Below, piece by piece: positions 16,468 through 23,940 of a stretch of 46,236 nt of DNA (its first letter is position 1; each line of letters starts with the position of its first letter). The notes beneath the pieces were generated by a model. The model was given only the letters and a program-made list of their open reading frames with translations, was not told the DNA's origin and did no database searches. The stretch is from Putridiphycobacter sp045110285 (GTDB taxonomy: Bacteria; Bacteroidota; Bacteroidia; Flavobacteriales_D; Crocinitomicaceae). The stretch is from contig JBGCGA010000025.1 of assembly GCA_045110285.1 (NCBI GenBank), forward strand, positions 1 through 46,236, written 5' to 3'. The position numbers and the translations under genes are program-made.

Positions 16468-16488
16468 ATACATAAGTTTCTTAGGTAA
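16468..16488. promoter_or_regulatory. Upstream imperfect operator copy for PadR
   Basis: ATACATAA, 5 bases, TTAGGTAA. The left half is identical to that of the perfect operator at 16497-16519, the spacer length is the same, and the right half matches in six of eight positions. The centres are 30 bases apart, about three helical turns. Confidence 0.5.
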
Positions 16489-16491
16489 ATA

Positions 16492-16523
16492 TTTGTTATA
16501 CATAAAAGTCTTATGTATATTTG
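16492..16523 (+). promoter_or_regulatory. padR promoter
   Basis: TTTG (16492-16495), 20 bases, TATATTTG (16516-16523), both exact consensus matches. The ATG at 16528 lies at about the expected transcription start, so the mRNA may be leaderless. Confidence 0.75.
16497..16519. promoter_or_regulatory. Palindromic operator inside the padR promoter
   Basis: TATACATAA, 5 bases (aagtc), TTATGTATA: a perfect 9-base inverted repeat that fills the -33/-7 spacer and overlaps the -7 box. It fits the ATGT/ACAT half-site style known for PadR regulators, so negative autoregulation is likely. Confidence 0.7.
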
Positions 16524-16527
16524 TCCT

Positions 16528-16872
16528 ATGTATTCATCAGAACTAATAAAAGGAACATTAAAAACCATCATTTTAAATTTACTAAAGGATGGGAAAAAAA
16601 TGTATGGTTACGAAATCACTCAACAAGTGAAAGACATGACAGCTGGTAAAATTCAAATTACTGAAGGCGCACTTTATCCCACTCTTCACGCACTCGAGAA
16701 GCAAGGAGATTTGATTACAGAAAAGGTATATATTGGGAAACGCGTTCGCAAGTATTATATCTTAACAGATCAAGGGAAAAAGACCGTGGCTGAGCGTGTT
16801 AATGAATTGGCTGACTTTATGAAAACCATGCGCTTTTTGTTGGACTTAGATTCATCTGTCCGGCATGTATAA
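16528..16872 (+). CDS. PadR-family transcriptional repressor
   Basis: A 114-residue PadR protein (subfamily s1 type). Start at 16528 (MYSSELIKGTLKTIILNLL) rather than 16513, because the upstream ATG would lie within the promoter operator. Winged helix: KDGKKMYGYEITQQVKDM, then ITEGALYPTLHALEKQGDL and YIGKRVRKYYILTDQGKK. A short dimerisation helix with NELADFMKTMRFLLDL follows. PadR s1 proteins repress small operons in response to membrane-active or phenolic compounds. Its stop overlaps the next gene by 8 bases, so regulator and membrane protein are a coupled pair. Confidence 0.92.
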   Translation: MYSSELIKGTLKTIILNLLKDGKKMYGYEITQQVKDMTAGKIQITEGALYPTLHALEKQGDLITEKVYIGKRVRKYYILTDQGKKTVAERVNELADFMKTMRFLLDLDSSVRHV

Positions 16873-17608
16873 TGTAACAGACAAACAAGTTGATTACATT
16901 TTAAGTGATATAGAGAAAAAAGGCATTATAACTGAAGACGTCAGGTATAATATTTTGGATCACGTCTGCTGTATCATTGAAAATGAATTGACGGAAGAAG
17001 AGAACTTTGAAAAGTTTTATGAAAATGCAATTGCCCAATTTTACCATAAAGAATTGCATGAAATTGAGGAAGAAACACAAAAATTATTAATCTTTAAACA
17101 TTATTACGCTATGAAACGTACATTAAAAATATCAGCAGTAACTTCAATTATACTCATTATTTTGGGTATCATTTTTAAATCTATGCATTGGCCAGGGGCT
17201 GGCGTCCTAATTGTACTCGGAGTTGCCTTTTTCAGTTTAATATTTATACCCCTTAATATTGTCTTTAAATTTCAAGAGGACAAGCAGGGTAGTAATAGAG
17301 TCATTACAACTATTGGTTTACTCGCAGTTTCGGCAGCTATGCTTGGCACTTTATTTAAGCTAATGCATTGGCCAGGGGCTAACATCCTCATGTTTTCAAG
17401 TTTACTTGTATTTACTTTAGTATTTATTCCTATGTATTTTATTGTTAAGTATAAGGATCCTGAAACTAAATTTACGGCTATTATCAATACTGCATATATG
17501 ATTGGTGCTGCAGGAATGGTTTTTGCCTTAATCAATTTTGGGAATTCTGAAAAGAACTTAGAAAAAGAGAATATTGAAAATCATCAATCTATAAACACCG
17601 AAGAGTAG
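16865..17608 (+). CDS. PadR-linked membrane protein with two FK-x-MHWPGA hairpins
   Basis: A 247-residue protein. Residues 1-75 are soluble and helical (VDYILSDIEKKGIITEDVRY, then ILDHVCCIIENELTEEENFE) and recall the HAAS-type domains that often sit beside PadR. Then come two tandem 60-residue membrane units: FKSMHWPGA (104-112) with LIFIPLNIVFKF, and FKLMHWPGA (164-172) with LVFIPMYFIVKY. A fifth hydrophobic segment (YMIGAAGMVFALINF) and a charged tail close it. The HWPGA motif resembles the first membrane segment of some GldL-type gliding proteins; homology is not proven. It overlaps padR by 8 bases. Function unknown. Confidence 0.7.
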   Translation: MYNVTDKQVDYILSDIEKKGIITEDVRYNILDHVCCIIENELTEEENFEKFYENAIAQFYHKELHEIEEETQKLLIFKHYYAMKRTLKISAVTSIILIILGIIFKSMHWPGAGVLIVLGVAFFSLIFIPLNIVFKFQEDKQGSNRVITTIGLLAVSAAMLGTLFKLMHWPGANILMFSSLLVFTLVFIPMYFIVKYKDPETKFTAIINTAYMIGAAGMVFALINFGNSEKNLEKENIENHQSINTEE

Positions 17609-17638
17609 AAATCTCTAAATTATCTTGCAGAAATTGAG

Positions 17639-17670
17639 AGGTGCGGTTATTTGTTTTCGCACCTTTTTTT
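17639..17670 (+). terminator. Intrinsic terminator after the PadR pair
   Basis: aggtgcg (17639-17645) pairs with cgcacct (17658-17664) around a 12-base T-rich loop, followed by a T run. Confidence 0.75.
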
Positions 17671-17722
17671 GATTTATGTCTAAATAAAACGCTATTATCA
17701 TGATAGTTAGAATGTTTTTTTG

Positions 17723-17730
17723 TATGTTTG
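17723..17730 (+). promoter_or_regulatory. -7 promoter element for the DNRLRE protein
   Basis: TATGTTTG matches TAnnTTTG exactly, 33 bases before the chosen ATG. A 10-base palindrome TATCATGATA (17696-17705) lies where the -33 element would be. Confidence 0.45.
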
Positions 17731-17763
17731 GATAGTTTGTACACAATTAAACAAAGTTCTACT

Positions 17764-19233
17764 ATGAAAAAGTATTTCTCTCTCATAGCCCTATTAGTGC
17801 TCAGTCAAATCTCGATTGCCCAAGTAACTGCAGTTTTACAGCCTAATGCAGCAGATGGAAAAGATGCTTTACTTGCAAATTGTATACCATGTGGATATTT
17901 AAATACCAATTATGGAACAGGTGCTGACTTTGCTACTGCTGGATGGACAAATTCAGGAGCTGAATCTGATTTAAGAAGTATAATAGAATTTGATTTTACA
18001 TCAATACCAGCACAGTCAACTGTTGTGTCAGCGACATTATCATTTTATCATAATCCTAATAGTCAAAATGGAACACATTCAAGTTTAACTGGTTCAAATG
18101 AAGCTACTTTAAAAAGAGTACTTAGCGCATGGGATGAAAATACTGTAACATGGGCCAATCAGCCGAGCACAACTAGCGTAAATGAAGTTTATATTCCTCA
18201 AAGTACTTCGAGCAGCCAAAATTACACATCAATTGACGTCACTATATTAGTGCAAGACATGATTAATAATCCAACAAGTAATTTTGGTTTTTTATTGCAA
18301 TCAATAAGCGAAGATCCTTATAAGCGATTAATTTTCGCATCAAGTGATCACCCCAATTCAGAATTGCATCCCAAAATTAATATCGTTTATCGGGAAGCTT
18401 CTCCTTCAATTGATACTTGCTTAGTTTTTCAACCTTCTTCTGAAATAGGTAAAGATGCAATCATAGAGAGTAGGTTGCAGAATAATAATTTTGGTAATCA
18501 TTCTGACTTGTATTCAATTTCATGGACAAATGGAGGCGTTCCTGTTGACGGAAGAAGCTTGATAGAGTTTGATTTGTCAGCTATTCCTCTAAATGTTAAT
18601 CTCCTAAGCGCTGAGTTGTCTTTGTACGGTCAAAATTCTCCTGCCAACGGATCTCATTCTAATTTATCAGGTCCAAATGAATCGGTTATACAAAGAGTAA
18701 CTCAAGCATGGGATGAAAATACAGTTGCTTGGAACAGTCAACCTAGCTCAACAAGTGTCAATCAAGTTAATTTACCTGCAACTACTTCTGCGGTTCAAAA
18801 CTTTATTGACATTGATGTACTGCCATTAACTCAAGATATGGTTGGAGGATCAAACAATAATTATGGATTCTTAATTAAATTGGTTACTGAGTCTTACTAC
18901 AGAAGAATGGTATTTGCTTCGAGTGATCATCCAAACGCCTCTAAACATCCAAAATTAAAAATTTGCTATTCTGTAGGTCCAGCTTTAATTTCAGAAAATC
19001 AAGAGTTAGAATTTAGTATATTTCCCAACCCATCTTCAAATTCAATTCAAATTAAAACGAATGGCAGTTTGGATTATAAGCTACAGATTTATGACTCTAG
19101 AGGACGGTTAATCTTGAATTCAGATTTTAATGAATCAGAAATAGTGGATGTATCGCAATTTTCAACTGGCGTCTATATGGTAAATCTGTCTAGCTCTGGT
19201 CAATCTAAAACAAAAAAATTAGTTATTGAATAA
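17764..19233 (+). CDS. Secreted protein with two DNRLRE domains and T9SS type A sorting domain
   Basis: A 489-residue exported protein. The start at 17764 gives a clean signal peptide (MKKYFSLIALLVLSQISIAQ). Two ~190-residue DNRLRE-type beta domains follow: QPNAADGKDAL / RSIIEFDFTSIP / WDENTVTWANQPSTTS, and QPSSEIGKDAI / RSLIEFDLSAIP / WDENTVAWNSQPSSTS. Both end with the same phrase (FASSDHPN). The C-terminus is a T9SS type A domain (FSIFPNPSSNSIQIKTNG, LQIYDSRGRLI, STGVYMVNLSS, KKLVIE). DNRLRE domains are found in surface carbohydrate-active or adhesive proteins; no enzyme module is present here. A single-gene unit. Confidence 0.85.
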   Translation: MKKYFSLIALLVLSQISIAQVTAVLQPNAADGKDALLANCIPCGYLNTNYGTGADFATAGWTNSGAESDLRSIIEFDFTSIPAQSTVVSATLSFYHNPNSQNGTHSSLTGSNEATLKRVLSAWDENTVTWANQPSTTSVNEVYIPQSTSSSQNYTSIDVTILVQDMINNPTSNFGFLLQSISEDPYKRLIFASSDHPNSELHPKINIVYREASPSIDTCLVFQPSSEIGKDAIIESRLQNNNFGNHSDLYSISWTNGGVPVDGRSLIEFDLSAIPLNVNLLSAELSLYGQNSPANGSHSNLSGPNESVIQRVTQAWDENTVAWNSQPSSTSVNQVNLPATTSAVQNFIDIDVLPLTQDMVGGSNNNYGFLIKLVTESYYRRMVFASSDHPNASKHPKLKICYSVGPALISENQELEFSIFPNPSSNSIQIKTNGSLDYKLQIYDSRGRLILNSDFNESEIVDVSQFSTGVYMVNLSSSGQSKTKKLVIE

Positions 19234-19329
19234 TAGCTAGAAATAGCTAAAAAAAAGACTAGGGACGATTGCGAATTCCAAACTGAAACGAGTTTCTACC
19301 GTTTTGTTTACTTTGAATTAAAGGTGGGA

Positions 19330-20106
19330 TTATTTGTCTTCAATAGCCTCTAAAATCAATCCTGACCCAGGTGTATTATAGCGCATAGGATCATTATCTT
19401 TTGGATTCAGAGATGCTTCAATATCTTCAATATTTAAGTCGCCTCTACCTAGTGCCAATAGTTGCCCCATAATTAACCTAATTTGGTAGCGCATAAAACC
19501 GGCAGATTTGATATGCAACGCATGTAAATTATCAGGAAAAAAACTGGCTTGGTAAGGTATGTCTTTGTTGATTTCACAAAGTGAAATGGTTCTAATGAAT
19601 TCAGTGTTTTCACTTGGTCTGGTGCAATATTTCCTGAAATCATGTTCACCCTCGAATAATCGCGCACCTACTTGCATTAATTCAATATTTAAATGACCCA
19701 ATTGGTTGTGCACCATATTAGCCGAAAAAGGATGCGCCTTTTCACCGTATGAGAACAAATAGATATAGTATTTTAAACCATGCTGACCTAAAGGATTAAA
19801 ATCTGCAGCAACTGCTTTGTAGGATAATGCGCGAATGTCGCTTGGCAAATTAATATTAAATTGATCAATAAAATCAGCAGGTAGTTCTGTATCGATTTGC
19901 AATTGAAAACCAAACTTATTGGCCGACACCCTGGCATCTGTTCTTCCTGTTCCAAAAGTTTTAAAGGCGGTTTTAGGAAACATAAACTCAAAAGTCTTGT
20001 CAACCATGCCTTGCACTGTTTTTACTTTGGGTTGATACATCCAACCAGAATACCTAAATCCTAAAAACTGAATGTAAATAAGGTATTGATAATTCAGTTT
20101 TTCCAT
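19330..20106 (-). CDS. Divergent TruA-family tRNA pseudouridine synthase
   Basis: A 258-residue TruA-like protein. The catalytic region reads GTGRTDARVSANKFGFQL; the usual form is GRTDAGVHA, so the catalytic Asp is kept but the following Gly and His are changed. Other TruA features are kept in weaker form: INLPSDIRAL, DFNPLGQHGLKYYIYLF in place of the usual RxYRY region, FEGEHDFRKYC, FMRYQIRLIMGQLLALG. TruA modifies positions 38-40 of tRNA anticodon arms. The changes suggest a lineage-specific paralog whose target may differ. It follows pepT by 42 bases on the same strand. Confidence 0.8.
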   Translation of the reverse strand: MEKLNYQYLIYIQFLGFRYSGWMYQPKVKTVQGMVDKTFEFMFPKTAFKTFGTGRTDARVSANKFGFQLQIDTELPADFIDQFNINLPSDIRALSYKAVAADFNPLGQHGLKYYIYLFSYGEKAHPFSANMVHNQLGHLNIELMQVGARLFEGEHDFRKYCTRPSENTEFIRTISLCEINKDIPYQASFFPDNLHALHIKSAGFMRYQIRLIMGQLLALGRGDLNIEDIEASLNPKDNDPMRYNTPGSGLILEAIEDK

Positions 20107-20148
20107 AAATAATTACTTCTAGAATTTAGAAGCATTTGTAAAGTAAGG

Positions 20149-21390
20149 TTATGCTCTTTCTTCCCAAATAGAAATAATTTCCACCATGGTTTTAACAGCC
20201 TTCTCCATGTCTTGTACTGACACGTATTCGTGCTTTGAATGAATCGCCATTTCTCCAGTAAACAAGTTCGGACAAGGAAGTCCCATAAATGAGAGTCTTG
20301 AACCATCTGTACCACCTCTTATAATTACTGGTTTTGGCGTAATACCAACACGTTCCATAGCTTCAATGGCGTAATCAGTTACAAACGGAACGGTTTGTAT
20401 CACTTCTTTCATATTTCTATACTGCTCCACAACAGTAAATGAAGCAGTCACTCCATTGTATTTAGCAACAATATTGTTTAGTAGGGTCTCTAATCTATTT
20501 TCATACTCAGCTAATTTGCTAGTGATATGGTCGCGGATGATGAATTTTAAAGTGGCTTTCTCCATAATTCCATTAATTGAAACTGGATGTACAAATCCTT
20601 CTCTTTTTTCAGTCGTTTCGGGACTCCAACTATCTTTTGGTAACTGATCAATAAAATCACTCGCTACTTTTAAAGCATTCACCAGTTTTCCTTTTGCATA
20701 GCCAGGGTGTGCACTTACACCATGTATTTCAATGGTTACGGCATCTGCACTAAAACTCTCGTCCTCAATAGAACCTAATGTTCCGCCATCTAATGTATAG
20801 CCATAATCAGCATCCAACCGGTCCATGTCAACATGGTCAACACCTCTACCAACTTCTTCGTCAGGTGTAAATAATATTTTAATATCACCGTGTTTATAGT
20901 CAGGATTGGTCATCACAAAATGGGCATAATCCATAATGCAAGCCACGCCCGCTTTGTCGTCAGCACCAAGTAAAGTTAAACCACTTGCTGTTATAATATC
21001 ATCTCCAATTTTTTCGTTCAAATAAACATGCTTGTTTTTAGAAACGACCTGACTTGTATCGTCTGGTAGTGTAATGTCTGATCCATCCCATTTTTCGTGC
21101 AGGATTGGTTTAACGTTTGTTCCACTGCAATCTGGCGCGGTATCCATGTGCGAGCAAAAACAAATTTTCGGAATGTCTTTTTTATCTGAATTACTAGCAA
21201 TCGTTGCATAAACATAACCCCATTCATCCATTTCAGCATTTTTAATGCCCATTTCATGCAATTCCGCCACTAGCACTTTGGCCAAATCTTTTTGCTTCAT
21301 AGTACTCGGAAAAGTACTTGAATTAGGGTCGGCAGTCGTATCTATGGTGACGTACTTTAAAAATCTGTTTTTTACGGTATGTTGGTACAT
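20149..21390 (-). CDS. pepT: Peptidase T (tripeptide aminopeptidase)
   Basis: A 413-residue M20B metallopeptidase that removes the N-terminal residue from tripeptides in the cytoplasm. Metal and catalytic residues are visible: SHMDTAPD (H81, D83), GADDKAGVA (D144), TPDEEVGRG (E178, E179), YGYTLDGG, and the C-terminal GGTDGSRLSFMGLPCPNLF with FTGEMAIHSKHEYV. The dimerisation domain lies between (IHGVSAHPGYAKGKLVNAL). Length is normal. It has its own -7 element and faces pyrC divergently. Confidence 0.95.
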   Translation of the reverse strand: MYQHTVKNRFLKYVTIDTTADPNSSTFPSTMKQKDLAKVLVAELHEMGIKNAEMDEWGYVYATIASNSDKKDIPKICFCSHMDTAPDCSGTNVKPILHEKWDGSDITLPDDTSQVVSKNKHVYLNEKIGDDIITASGLTLLGADDKAGVACIMDYAHFVMTNPDYKHGDIKILFTPDEEVGRGVDHVDMDRLDADYGYTLDGGTLGSIEDESFSADAVTIEIHGVSAHPGYAKGKLVNALKVASDFIDQLPKDSWSPETTEKREGFVHPVSINGIMEKATLKFIIRDHITSKLAEYENRLETLLNNIVAKYNGVTASFTVVEQYRNMKEVIQTVPFVTDYAIEAMERVGITPKPVIIRGGTDGSRLSFMGLPCPNLFTGEMAIHSKHEYVSVQDMEKAVKTMVEIISIWEERA

Positions 21391-21413
21391 TTTTTTTCTA
21401 TTTGATTCTCTTA

Positions 21414-21421
21414 CAAAGTTA
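21414..21421 (-). promoter_or_regulatory. -7 promoter element for pepT
   Basis: On the minus strand TAACTTTG, an exact TAnnTTTG match, 24 bases before the pepT ATG. It lies only 31 bases from the pyrC -7 box, so the two polymerase sites overlap. Confidence 0.5.
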
Positions 21422-21452
21422 TCATTAATCTCATAAAATAATGATATTTTTA

Positions 21453-21460
21453 TACCTTTG
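21453..21460 (+). promoter_or_regulatory. -7 promoter element for pyrC
   Basis: TACCTTTG, an exact TAnnTTTG match, 24 bases before the pyrC ATG. No -33 TTG is seen. Confidence 0.5.
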
Positions 21461-21483
21461 TTAGCATTAAAATCACAACTGAA

Positions 21484-22818
21484 ATGACACAGTATTTACT
21501 GAAAAATGCCACCTTAATCAATGAAGGCCAAATTATAGAAACGGATGTTTTAATTAAGGGTGAACGGATTGAAAAAATCGCCAAAAATATTACTGATCCC
21601 AATGCCGAAGTAATCGATCTTGCAGGAAAATGGTTGATGCCCGGTATGATTGATGACCAAGTGCATTTCAGAGAGCCTGGCTTAACACACAAGGGCGAAA
21701 TCTATACAGAATCAAGAGCTGCAGTAGCTGGCGGAATCACGAGCTTTATGGAAATGCCCAATACAGTACCAAACGCTTTAACGCAAGAATTATTGGCAGA
21801 TAAATATGAAATTGGCGCAAAACAATCAATTGCCAACTATTCATTTTTTATGGGTGCTTCAAACGATAATATTGAGGAGGTTTTAAAGACAGATCCTAAA
21901 AATGTATGTGGCGTAAAAGTATTTATGGGATCCTCTACGGGAAATATGCTAGTAGATAATGAAGATACGCTGACCGGTATTTTTTCGAAATGTGACATGT
22001 TAATTGCAACGCATTGTGAGGATGAAGCAACAGTAAGAAAAAATTTGACAGATTATGAGGCTAAATATGGCGAAAATATGCCCATCAAGTATCACCCTGA
22101 AATCAGAAGTGAAGAAGCTTGTTATTTATCGTCGAGTCTAGCAGCCCGGTTGGCTAAAAAATACGATACCCGTTTGCATATTTTACATTTGTCAACAGCA
22201 AAGGAATTGGACTTGTTTGACAATAGCATCCCGTTAAAAGATAAAAGATTAACCGCCGAAGCTTGTTTGCACCATTTGTGGTTTACTGATCAGGATTATG
22301 ATGAGAAAGGGACTTATATAAAATGGAATCCTGCGGTAAAGTCTGCTGCCGACAGAGAGGCAATTTGGGAAGCAGTGAACGACGATAGAATTGATATTTT
22401 TGCAACTGATCATGCGCCACATACAATAGCCGAAAAAGAGCAGAACTATTTTAAGGCTCCTTCTGGAGGACCTTTAGTTCAGCACGCCGTTTTAGCCATT
22501 CTTGAAAAAGTGAAAGAAGGTAAAATTTCTTTAGAGAGGGCCGTTGAAAAAATGAGCCATTCACCAGCCATTTGTTTTCAAATTAGTGAAAGAGGTTTTG
22601 TGCGTGAGGGATACTTCGCAGATTTGGTTGTAGTCAATCCAAAAGCATCATTAACTGTTGAAAAGTCCAACTTATTATATAAATGCGGATGGTCACCTTT
22701 TGAAGGTACTACGTTTACACATGCCATAGATACCACTTTTGTTAATGGTTCAATTGTATATGAAAATGGAAAAGTGATTGAACAGCGTGCAGCCAAACGA
22801 ATGACATTTGATAGATGA
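21484..22818 (+). CDS. pyrC: Dihydroorotase
   Basis: A 444-residue amidohydrolase of pyrimidine synthesis, converting carbamoyl-aspartate to dihydroorotate. Signatures: MPGMIDDQVHFREPGLTHKG near residues 52-71, VKVFMGSSTGNML, ATHCEDE, LHILHLSTAKE, FATDHAPHT and GGPLVQHAV. The usual HxH metal pair is replaced by Q59-V-H61, so the first metal-ligand His is missing. The other His and Asp ligands are present. This may be normal in the Bacteroidota branch; I cannot check by alignment. The stop overlaps the DUF4296 start by 4 bases (ATGA), a coupling also common in this phylum. Confidence 0.92.
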   Translation: MTQYLLKNATLINEGQIIETDVLIKGERIEKIAKNITDPNAEVIDLAGKWLMPGMIDDQVHFREPGLTHKGEIYTESRAAVAGGITSFMEMPNTVPNALTQELLADKYEIGAKQSIANYSFFMGASNDNIEEVLKTDPKNVCGVKVFMGSSTGNMLVDNEDTLTGIFSKCDMLIATHCEDEATVRKNLTDYEAKYGENMPIKYHPEIRSEEACYLSSSLAARLAKKYDTRLHILHLSTAKELDLFDNSIPLKDKRLTAEACLHHLWFTDQDYDEKGTYIKWNPAVKSAADREAIWEAVNDDRIDIFATDHAPHTIAEKEQNYFKAPSGGPLVQHAVLAILEKVKEGKISLERAVEKMSHSPAICFQISERGFVREGYFADLVVVNPKASLTVEKSNLLYKCGWSPFEGTTFTHAIDTTFVNGSIVYENGKVIEQRAAKRMTFDR

Positions 22819-23171
22819 AGTATTTTTTAGGCATTGTAATTGCATTGTTGTCTTTGTCTTGCGGAGGAGAAGACATTGAATCTGTTCCCAACGACTTAAT
22901 ACCTAAGCAAGATTTAACTGCTTTGTTAATAGATTTAGAAATTATGGAGGCCTATTACGAACAAGTCCACAAAAGACCAAATTTGTATAAAAAAACTTTA
23001 GACAGTGCGAGTAGAAGAATAATGGCTGACCATGGAATTTTAGAAACGCAACTCAAATCTACATTAAACTATTATTCGTTAAAACCAGATAGCTTATTTT
23101 TACTGCTTGAATCCGCCTTAGATTCTCTAAATTCAAAGGTCATTAAAAATAAAAAAACAGTTACAGAATAA
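22815..23171 (+). CDS. DUF4296 lipoprotein
   Basis: A 118-residue lipoprotein: MKYFLGIVIALLSLSCGG with acylated Cys16. The DUF4296 core follows as helices: DLIPKQDLTALLIDLEIMEA, YYEQVHKRPNLYKK, ILETQLKSTLNYYSLKPDSL. The family is restricted to Bacteroidota, function unknown, and its genes are frequently beside pyrC. Coupled to pyrC by a 4-base overlap. Confidence 0.82.
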   Translation: MKYFLGIVIALLSLSCGGEDIESVPNDLIPKQDLTALLIDLEIMEAYYEQVHKRPNLYKKTLDSASRRIMADHGILETQLKSTLNYYSLKPDSLFLLLESALDSLNSKVIKNKKTVTE

Positions 23172-23210
23172 TCGAATCATTTAATTTACTATTTTTAATA
23201 AAAACAGACT

Positions 23211-23864
23211 ATGAAAACTCTAATTACACTATTTGCAATAATTTTTGGATTAAGCTTGTCAGCACAAATAACAGTTTCGGAAGAAAGTGTAAAGGTTGTA
23301 CAAACAGAAAACGGTATTTATCTGACGATACCTTATGGAGATAAAAAAGTTTTTGACAAGTCTTTTAAAGATGAATTGAAAAGCTGGAAGGGGAAGGTGT
23401 CTTCAAAAGATCATTTTTTTGCTGATGACTGCAAATTAAAATCAATTGGCGACAATACCTTTGACGTATATGCAGTTGTTGCAGATGTTACAAAAGGTGG
23501 AGTAACAATGTCCATTCAAATTGACTTAGGTGGTGCTTATTTGAGTTCTAAAGTTCACCCAGCGGAGTATAAAATATTTGAAAAAAAATTGTACGATTTT
23601 GCAGTTGAAACTTCGAAAGAAATTATTGAAGAGGAAGCAAAAGAACAAGAGAAAGTTTTAGACGATCAGGCAGATGAGTTGGAGGACATTAAAAATGAAA
23701 TTGAAAAGCAAAAAGATGCGATTATTGCAGCTAAAAAAGCCATTGAAGAAGCAGAAGAAGCTATAAAAACTGGGAAAGAATCTAAGTTGAAAAAAGAAAA
23801 TGAAATCAAAACAATTGCCGCAAAAGTTGAAGCTATTAGAGTGAAAAAGGCGGCAGTAAAATAG
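23211..23864 (+). CDS. Exported protein with C-terminal coiled coil
   Basis: A 217-residue protein with a signal peptide (MKTLITLFAIIFGLSLSAQ). A globular domain of about 115 residues follows (DELKSWKGKVSSKDHFFADD, then VYAVVADVTKGGVTMSIQID). From about residue 145 the chain is a long charged coiled coil (EEEAKEQEKVLDDQADELED ... KKAIEEAEEAIKTGKESKLK). No family is recognised. The periplasmic coiled coil suggests self-association or contact with the cell wall. A single-gene unit followed by a terminator. Confidence 0.7.
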   Translation: MKTLITLFAIIFGLSLSAQITVSEESVKVVQTENGIYLTIPYGDKKVFDKSFKDELKSWKGKVSSKDHFFADDCKLKSIGDNTFDVYAVVADVTKGGVTMSIQIDLGGAYLSSKVHPAEYKIFEKKLYDFAVETSKEIIEEEAKEQEKVLDDQADELEDIKNEIEKQKDAIIAAKKAIEEAEEAIKTGKESKLKKENEIKTIAAKVEAIRVKKAAVK

Positions 23865-23893
23865 ATTTAGGAAGACAAGATTAAAATACATTA

Positions 23894-23924
23894 AATGCCT
23901 GCAACTTAATTTGCAGGCATTTTT
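23894..23924 (+). terminator. Intrinsic terminator after the coiled-coil protein gene
   Basis: aaatgcctgcaa / ttgcaggcatt, an 11-base perfect stem with a 6-base loop, followed by Ts. It ends 17 bases before the EamA gene. Confidence 0.85.
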
Positions 23925-23940
23925 AATTAATTGCAAATAG

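Noticed and set aside
17696..17705. Palindrome TATCATGATA upstream of the DNRLRE gene as an operator
   Set aside because: Short and AT-rich; expected by chance in this genome, with no second copy or linked regulator.
19234..19249. TAGCTA-GAAA-TAGCTA hairpin after the DNRLRE gene
   Set aside because: Followed by As and not Ts on the transcribed strand and only 6 pairs; not a convincing terminator.
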